Shown here: one piece after another, positions 57,654-64,000 of the stretch | How positions within the stretch are numbered: the first letter of the stretch is position 1 | Layout of the letters: each line of letters starts with the position of its first letter | DNA from: Oenanthe sinensis | Lineage: Eukaryota > Streptophyta > Magnoliopsida > Apiales > Apiaceae | DNA length: 64,000 nt | NCBI GenBank assembly: GCA_028671895.1 | Contig: CM053800.1 | Location: forward strand, 24,883,886-24,947,885 | Direction: 5' to 3' | The notes under the pieces: generated by a model | What the model was told of the DNA's origin: nothing | Database searches by the model: none | Seen by the model: only the letters and a program-made list of their open reading frames with translations | Made by a program: the position numbers and the translations under genes

Positions 57654-60449
57654 TCACAAGAGAAAGAGCTTTTAAGTATGCTTAGAGAACATAAGGAAGC
57701 GATAGGGTGGAGTATCTCAGATATCAAAGGAATTAGTCCGGCTATTGTTCAACATAGGATTCACTTAGTTGATGATGCTAAGCCTGTTAAGGAACCCCAA
57801 AGGAGATTGAACCCTACCATGATGGAAGTTGTTAAGAAAGAAATCCTTAAATGTCTCGATAATGGGATAATCTATCCCATTTCTGATAGTTCTTGGGTCA
57901 GTCCTGTTCATGTAGTGCCTAAAAAATCAGGTATTACCATAGTAACCAACGAAAATGATGAGCAAGTTCCTACTCGTGTTCAGTCAGGTTGGAGAATGTG
58001 CATAGATTTTAGGAAGCTCAATGCCGTCACTAGAAAAGACCATTTTCCTTTACCTTTCATGGACCAAATGTTAGAAAGGGTAGCGGGTCATTCTTACTAT
58101 TGCTTTCTAGACGGTTATTCTGGGTATTTCCAAATCCCCATTGCTCCCGAGGACCAAGAAAAGACCACGTTCACTTGCCCTTTCGGAACCTTCACTTATC
58201 GTCGATTAGCTTTTGGCCTAACTACTGGCCCTTCTACCTTTCAAAGGTGCATGACTAGCATCTTTTCTGACATGATAGGAGACTTTCTAGAAGTCTTTAT
58301 AGATGACTTTTCCATCTTTGGTTCTTCTTTTCATCAGTGTCTACACCATCTCGACTTAGTCTTAAAAAGGTGCAAGGAAACCGACCTCGTTCTTAATTGG
58401 GAAAAATGTCATTTCATGGTTAAGGAAGGAATTGTTCTTGGTCACAAAATTTCTGAAAAGGGAATCGAAGTTGATAAGGCCAAAGTCGACCTTATTGCTA
58501 ATCTCCCGCCACCAAAATCTGTCAAAGAAATTCGCTCCTTTTTAGGACATGCAGGTTTCTATCGACGTTTCATTAAATATTTTAGTAAGAAGGCTAGACC
58601 CTTGACCAACCTTCTTTCTAAGGAGGTCAAATTCGAGTTTACTAGTGAGTGTGTTCAATCTTTTGACCAACTTAAGAAAGAATTGACTTCAGCCCCGATC
58701 ATCAAGTCCCCCGATTGGAATCAACCTTTTGAGTTAATGTGTGACGCTTCGGATTATGCGGTAGGGGCGGTGTTAGGTCAACGAATAGATAAGATACCTC
58801 ATGTCATTTACTATGCTAGCAAGACCTTAAATTATGCTCAACTTAATTACTCCACAACTGAAAAAGAGCTCTTAGCAGTAGTCTTTTCCCTTGAGAAGTT
58901 TCGGTCGTATCTTATCGGTTCCAAAATCATTGTTTACACCGATCACGTAGCCCTTAGATACCTTTTCTCCAAAAAAGACTCAAAGGCCCGATTGATTAGA
59001 TGGGTCTTATTGCTTCAGGAATTTGACCTAGAAATTAGGGATAAGAAGGGTTCAGAAAATGTTGTTGCCGATCATCTCTCTCGATTAGTAGTGGATTCCA
59101 CTATTGACTTACCCTTAAATGAATCTTTTCCCGATGAACACCTTCTTTCAATCTCTAGTCCTCTTTGGTTCGCCGATATTGTCAATTACCTTGCCACCGG
59201 TGAAATTCCTTCCAATTGGTCTAAGCAAGATAAATCAAAATTTTTTTCTCAAGTTAAACACTTCTTTTGGGATGACCCTTATCTTTTTAAACATTGCCCA
59301 GACCAAATCATTAGGAGATGTATTCCAAACCATGAGGTTAGGAGCGTACTGTCCCTTTGTCATGACCAAGCTTGTGGAGGTCATTTTAGTGCTAAGAAAA
59401 CAGCCGCGAAGATACTTCAGTGTGGTTTTTATTGGCCTAGTTTGTTTAAGGATGCCGCTGAATTCTGTTCCGCTTGTAGTAGGTGTCAACATTTAGGAAA
59501 GATCACTAGAAGAAACATGATGCCAATGAGTCCAATCCTTGTCATTGAGATTTTTGATGTTTGGGGAATAGATTTTATGGGGCCCTTTCCTAATTCATTT
59601 GGTAATCTCTACATTCTCTTAGCGGTTGATTACGTGTCTAAGTGGGTCGAAGCCATACCAACTAAGACTAATGATAACAAGGTCGTCCTTAAATTCTTAA
59701 AAGAGAACATCTTTTCTCGATTTGGCACACCTAGAGCTATCATTAGTGACCAATGCAAGTACTTTAAAAATCATCAATTTGAATCTCTCTTGAAAAAGTA
59801 TTCCATCACGCATAAATTGGCTATCCCTTATCATCCTTAGACTAGTGGTCAAGTTGAAGTCTCTAATAGGCAAATCAAACAAATTTTAGAAAAGACTGTC
59901 AACTCGAATAGGAAAGATTGGTCCATTAAGTTGATAGATGCATTATGGGCCTATCGGACTGCTTTCAAGACGATCTTGGGTATGTCTCCCTACAGACTAG
60001 TGTTTGGTAAATCGTGTCATCTCCCTGTTGAACTTGAACATAGGGCCATGTAAGCCATTAGAGAGTTAAACTTTGATTTATCCACTGCTGGTAGTCATCG
60101 GAAGTTGCAATTGTCTGAGTTAGAGGAAATGAGGAATGATGCCTATGAAAATGCTAAAATCTATAAAGAAAGAACTAAAGTGTTTCATGATAAATCCATC
60201 TTGAGAAAATCATTTTCTCCCGGTCAAAAAGTTCTTTTATATAATTCTAGGCTGCATCTCTTTCCTGGAAAGTTGAGATCTAGGTGGGAAGGACCATACA
60301 TTGTTAAAACAGTTTTTCCTCACGGTGCTATTGAAATTGAAAATCCTAATAATGGTGACATATTTAAAGTTAATGGACAAAGGCTCAAACCATTTTTAGA
60401 ATTGCTAATTGATCTCGAGGAAGAGGTCATCCACCTTGTCGATCTTTGA
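57654..60449 (+). pseudogene. Ath1 RT, RNase H and integrase
   Basis: Same frame as gag. RT: WRMCIDFRKLNAVTRKDHFP (about 57992-58051), LDGYSGYFQI, FIDD active site at 58296-58307. RNase H: LMCDASDYAVGAVLGQ (about 58735) and TEKELLAVVFS. Integrase: H2C2 zinc region (HDQACGGHFS...CSACSRCQHLG, about 59358-59500), catalytic GIDFMGPF (about 59567), IISDQCKYF (second Asp) and GQVEVSNRQIK (Glu, about 59850). The C-terminal KVLLYNSRLHLFPGKLRSRW domain (about 60225-60285) has no chromodomain. Stops: TAG 59838 (YHP*TSGQ), TAA 60051 (RAM*AIREL); natural end TGA 60447-60449. Order RT-RH-IN is Ty3/gypsy. The protein best matches the Athila group. Confidence 0.93.
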
Positions 60450-61788
60450 ATAAAGTAAGTTTTCAGAATAAACTAGTTTTGCTTCTCCGTCATCCCATGT
60501 CAGGTATTATCTCTTCATGTTATTTTATCATATCTCTCTCATTTGCATACATTGGGGACAATGCATGATTTAGGTATGGGGGAGGGTGCTAGTAATGTTA
60601 AAATTAAAAAGAAATATAAAAAAATTAAAAATTAAAAATCCAAAAAAAATAGAAAATTAAAAATCCAAAAATAGAAATGTTTAGGTTGAGTTGTCATGTC
60701 CTCTATTTGAACTTTAGGACTAGTTGGTGTTAGCATTTGTTTTCAAAAATTATATATATAATGCCTTTTAGATAATTTGAACTTAGTCGAGTAAGGTTTT
60801 CTTTATGAAACTTGTGTCGAACGATTTTTACACCAAATTTCAAGACGGCACATATGCACAAGACCTTTGTTGGAAAGATTGTATAGGGATGTTATTCGAT
60901 ACCTGAGAGAGAACCCACATGTTAGAACAATGTCGAATCAAAATTTTGCGAAAAATAAATATATAGCCAAAAAAAGAAGAAGATGAAAATGAAAAAAAAA
61001 AAGAAAAAAAAGAAAAAGAAAGAATAAACTACTTCAATACCCAATATTCCTCAAAATAAATAGATGAGATGATGGGCACAAGTAGAATTGACTAGTCTTG
61101 TTTTGTGGCCTTTGTTACTCGAGTAATTAAGTCCGTTGGGGTATTTTAAAACCTAGTGCCCTAAGACCAACTGGTTTGGGAGTCACTGACCCAAAGCTCG
61201 CTACATGGGTAACATAGAAAGCCTAAGAAAACAGACAATATACAGTCGATAAAAAAAAGAAAAAGAAAAAAAAAAGAAAAAAAAGGTTATATATATGAAT
61301 TTGTGATATTTGGCTAGATACTTGTTTTAATAGAGATTGGGTCAGTTCAATATTGGTTGAAAAAGAGAAAATATTCGTATGCAGTTTATCTATCAGAGGC
61401 CTTAAATTCACTACACACCTTGAGATTTTTTGTAAACATTTAGATTCGATCCCAGTAGATTGAAGTTACTTACAATTCGACTATTATTAGAAAAGTCTGA
61501 TAAGGCATGTATTTTCCCTATAAAATCTTTTTGTTTACACCATTGAAAACTAGAGTGAAAATTGAGTCGGGACAATTGCAGGAATTATTTCACAGATTTT
61601 ATGGGTATATCTTCTGTAAACCCTTAGGAGACAACACTCCTCTTGTAGAGATCGTCTATGAGTTTAACGGGTTGGTAAACCTAAAATTACTCGTCACGCC
61701 TACGAAAAGGAGCCTAGAACTTTTCTTAGTTTACTTTTTAACTGTTAATTTTACTCGAGGACGAGCAAAAGATAGGTATGGGGGCATT
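60450..61788 (+). other. Ath1 post-pol spacer with two polypurine tracts
   Basis: No env-like ORF. It has an upstream purine tract GGTATGGGGGAGGG (60573-60586) soon after pol, a long A/G-rich stretch (60600-61290, with A-runs), and the 3' tract AGGTATGGGGGCAT at 61774-61787 directly before the LTR. The two tracts share TAGGTATGGGGG. Confidence 0.75.
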
Positions 61789-63314
61789 TGATTAGTGCAT
61801 AATTTTACATATTTTAATGCCTATTTTATTGCTCGCTTTCGTATTTTTATTAGTTAATTTATTACATTTTCCTTATTTTGCAGATAAGTAAATTAAATAA
61901 TTAAAGGAGAAGGAATGGGTTAGAAAGGGCAAAAAAGGAAAGAAAAGGAAGCCAACAAAGTAAAGAGGAGAAAAAAGACAAAAGAGCAAGTTGGTGGATG
62001 GAATCAAAAATCAATGGTGTAGATTTTACCAACAAACACCTCATTTGAATGGTGGGGATTGACCCAACACCACCCAAAACCCTAGTCCTAGCCTATAAAT
62101 ACATCTCATTCTCTCATTGTAATCATCTCTAGTTTTTACCCTAGTTTTAGTAGTAGCCTCTCTTTTAATTTTCTAGATCTAGTTTTTAGCTCTCTCAAAT
62201 ATTGTAAACACTTTTCATATTAATGCAAGTCTTTATTTTCTTTTATGCTAGTCTCCATCTTATCTTCTTTAAGTCTTAATTTATTTTTATGTTAGTCTTC
62301 ATCTTATCTTCTTTAAATTTATGGCTATGATATCTTTCTAAGTACCACAAGTTGTATACTTGGGAAATGAAAGGAGCCTTTTAGATTAATATTCTAGATC
62401 TAGTTTACTTATCTCTCTACTTTACTCCTTAGTTTTATTATTTATTATCTTGTCATGAGCCCCTTTAAATCTCTATTTTGAATGTGGGTTCAATGATTTA
62501 GATCTCTAAATTTATTATTATTAGTTGGTTTTTTTTATTCTAGATTGTAGAAGTAGTTTTGGTTGTTGGGTTTGATATTTACTTGTAGTTGTTTAAATAT
62601 TTTAGATATAGATTTAGTTGTTGGTAGTGTTAAAACTTAACTCTTTAAATTTTAGATCTACTTTTATATCTTACTTGTCTCATTCACCTTTATGGCTATG
62701 ACCCATTTCAATTTCATCAAGTAAAAAAGTAAAGTACTTGAGAATTGAAAGGAGCCTCTTTAGTTTAATGTTCTTGGATCTACTTTTCTTTTTATGTTGT
62801 AGTTGAACCCCTTTTAAATCTCCATTTTATTAGTGGGTTTAATATTTTAGAGCTAAATTTATTTCTTGTTGGGTGTTAGAATTTAGATCTACTTTTTAGT
62901 TGTTAGATTTGTTAAAATAGCTTTAATGGTTTGATATTTTAGATGTAGTTTTGCTTTTGAGTTGTAATGAATTTTAGATCTAATTTTAGTAGTATTAATT
63001 ATGGTCTTTAGTTTGTAGATCTAGATTTAAAAGCACTAATCTTCCTTTGTCCATTTTTTTATTTGTCAAGTATTTTAATTAATGTTTAAAGTTTAGTTAG
63101 TTTCGTTACTTGAATTTTTAATTAGCTTATTATCATTCCTTTTTTTTGTTGTCCTTGGTTAATAACTCATCTCAAAATTAATTGGTCTAATTCGCCTAAA
63201 TTGAAAATTAAAGTTTTTGTAAAAATAATTTTAGTCCTTGCGGAACGAATCTCAAATATTAAAACGATGTGAATTGTGCACTTGCAATTTAAAATGTATA
63301 TTTTTAGCACATCA
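61789..63314 (+). repeat. Ath1 3' LTR (1526 bp)
   Basis: Pairs with 52532-54061. A 4-base length difference lies in the T-run near 62530. Followed by CAGGT, the target duplication. Confidence 0.96.
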
Positions 63315-63347
63315 CAGGTGCAGGATCAGACCCATCCCGCAGAGTAA
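63315..63347 (+). pseudogene. Gyp1 pre-gag ORF, last codons after Ath1
   Basis: Eleven codons (QVQDQTHPAE then TAA at 63345-63347) that continue the frame interrupted at 52531; the first five bases are the target duplication. The frame agreement is exact across the insertion. Confidence 0.65.
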
Positions 63348-63725
63348 CCTAAGGGGAGGCTAGTGACCTGACTTTTGATGTAGGTGTTAGTGGCATTATT
63401 ATTTTGTGGGAAGATGCAGTATGTAGTGATATTCCTTTTTGCAGCCACTTGTTTAAACTTTGACGTTTGGTGTTTGCGACTTAGAGTCGCCACATGTATA
63501 TATATGACTTATTCAGTTCAGCAAATTTAGCGTTCTAAGTAGATTGTTTTGAGCGTGTCCTATATATCCTGTTGGCATACATGACAAGTAACTTATCTGT
63601 TGGAATATTTAGAATTGTGAATCTTTCATTTTGGTACAATGATTACTAGAACTACGATCGGTAACTAAAACTAGAAACTCCCAAAGTTATTCTGATGAGA
63701 AAATTTTCTTATGTATGTCAGAACA
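63348..63725 (+). other. Gyp1 leader between pre-gag ORF and gag
   Basis: About 380 bases with no ORF. The only notable content is a (TA)n-like ATGTATATATATGAC at about 63495. Confidence 0.6.
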
Positions 63726-64000
63726 ATGCCTCCGAAACGTATGAGGACTAGAGCCTACTCGGCCGATTCTGTGGCCCAGGGCAGTAACAACCACAAGGGG
63801 GGAAGTCAGAACTCCCGAGGAGAAGAGGAAGAAGACATAAGTTATAATGAATTGGATGACCAAAATTATGAAGAGGAAGAGTATGAAGGCACCCAAGATG
63901 ATGAGGGCCAGGAAGGGAATCAGATGGAACAATTTGTGTGGTTACTCAGACAGAACTTAAACCACCAACCACCATCTCAATGCCCCGACCATGCGGTAGC
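63726..64000 (+). CDS. Gyp1 gag, N-terminal part (runs off the window)
   Basis: ATG 63726 opens a frame with no stop to base 64000 (91 complete codons): a basic start (MPPKRMRTRAYS), a polar linker, then a strongly acidic stretch (GEEEEEDISYNELDDQNYEE) and the helix-like MEQFVWLLRQNLNHQPP. The MPP-basic start followed by an acidic linker and a LLRQ helix is common in gag of long-LTR gypsy elements (Tekay/Del type). The capsid domain is beyond the edge. It is the only undisturbed coding start in the window, though its fate downstream is unknown. Start choice: an upstream ATG (about 63714) is in another frame and stops soon. Confidence 0.6.
   Translation, partial: MPPKRMRTRAYSADSVAQGSNNHKGGSQNSRGEEEEDISYNELDDQNYEEEEYEGTQDDEGQEGNQMEQFVWLLRQNLNHQPPSQCPDHAV

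Larger units (their letters stand above)
52532..63314 (+). mobile_element. Ath1: complete Athila-like Ty3/gypsy element
   Basis: 10.78 kb: LTRs 52532-54061 and 61789-63314, Asp-tRNA-type primer site, leader, gag, protease (DLGASVN), RT, RNase H, integrase (gypsy order), 1.3-kb spacer, purine tract. The target duplication CAGGT is exact (52527-52531 and 63315-63319). The LTRs differ by about 11 substitutions and one 4-base indel, so this is the youngest insertion here. gag-pol keeps one frame but has five in-frame stops. No env-like ORF is found. Confidence 0.97.
47878..64000 (+). mobile_element. Gyp1: Ty3/gypsy-type element with 3.8-kb LTR, continues past right edge
   Basis: 5' LTR 47878-51726, Met-type primer site, a pre-gag ORF, leader, and the start of a gag-like ORF at 63726. 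Ath1 is inserted in the pre-gag ORF. Long LTRs of the TGTAATAACCCG...GTGTCACA type and a gag start MPPKRMRTRAYSADS followed by an acidic, Gln-rich region resemble Tekay/Del-type chromoviruses, but pol is outside the window, so the lineage is tentative. Confidence 0.8.

Overview
The window is plant nuclear DNA made entirely of nested LTR retrotransposons; I found no host gene, tRNA, rRNA, organellar or bacterial gene. The superfamilies present (Ty1/copia Angela/Tork-like, Ty1/copia SIRE/Maximus-like with a third 'env-like' ORF, Ty3/gypsy Athila-like, and a Ty3/gypsy element with 3.8-kb LTRs), the initiator-Met and Asp tRNA primer sites and the AT-rich, decayed background point to a flowering plant with a large repeat-rich genome, probably a gene-poor heterochromatic region. 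The species cannot be named from the sequence.

Layout, using working names. Cop1 (1-7043, +) is an Angela-like copia whose 5' LTR lies left of the window. It sits in SirA-host, a SIRE-like element whose env-like ORF and 3' LTR survive in pieces at 7044-9098, 19406-20555, 34314-34434 and 45401-46336. Those pieces are separated by SirA-solo (a minus-strand solo LTR, 9099-9231 and 18181-19405, itself split by Cop2, a complete minus-strand Angela-like copia at 9232-18180, target duplication GTTAA); by SirB-full (20556-34308, +, a SIRE-like element of a second family, duplication ATACA); and by SirA-nested (34435-45395, +, same family as SirA-host, whose 3' LTR holds Cop-solo, an Angela-like solo LTR at 42931-44475, duplication CAAGC). 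SirA-host itself sits in the env-like ORF of SirB-host (46337-47877, same family as SirB-full). The 3' LTR of SirB-host is cut by Gyp1 (47878 to the right edge), and the leader of Gyp1 is cut by Ath1, an Athila-like element (52532-63314, duplication CAGGT). The deepest stack is four layers: SirB-host, SirA-host, SirA-solo, Cop2.

Relative ages counted by eye from LTR pairs: Ath1 is youngest (about 11 substitutions in 1.53 kb), then Cop2 (about 34 in 1.70 kb, no indels), then SirB-full (about 5 percent), with SirA-nested older (roughly 7-10 percent). Every gag-pol seen carries in-frame stops, frameshifts or deletions, so none looks autonomous as it stands.

The most unusual signal is non-coding. 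Both SIRE-like families carry a family-specific repeat array in the LTR upstream of the TATA box, and a second array of the same motif inside the element, between pol and the env-like ORF. In SirB the unit is an inverted repeat whose arms differ from unit to unit yet stay complementary, with a conserved G/A mismatch between the two stems. In SirA it is an AAAGTCATACCGA-type motif. I also see a phase-0 GT-AG intron candidate conserved between two SirA env-like ORFs, a Cop2 3' LTR that abuts RNase H codons, and a pre-gag ORF in Gyp1 that reads across the Ath1 insertion site.
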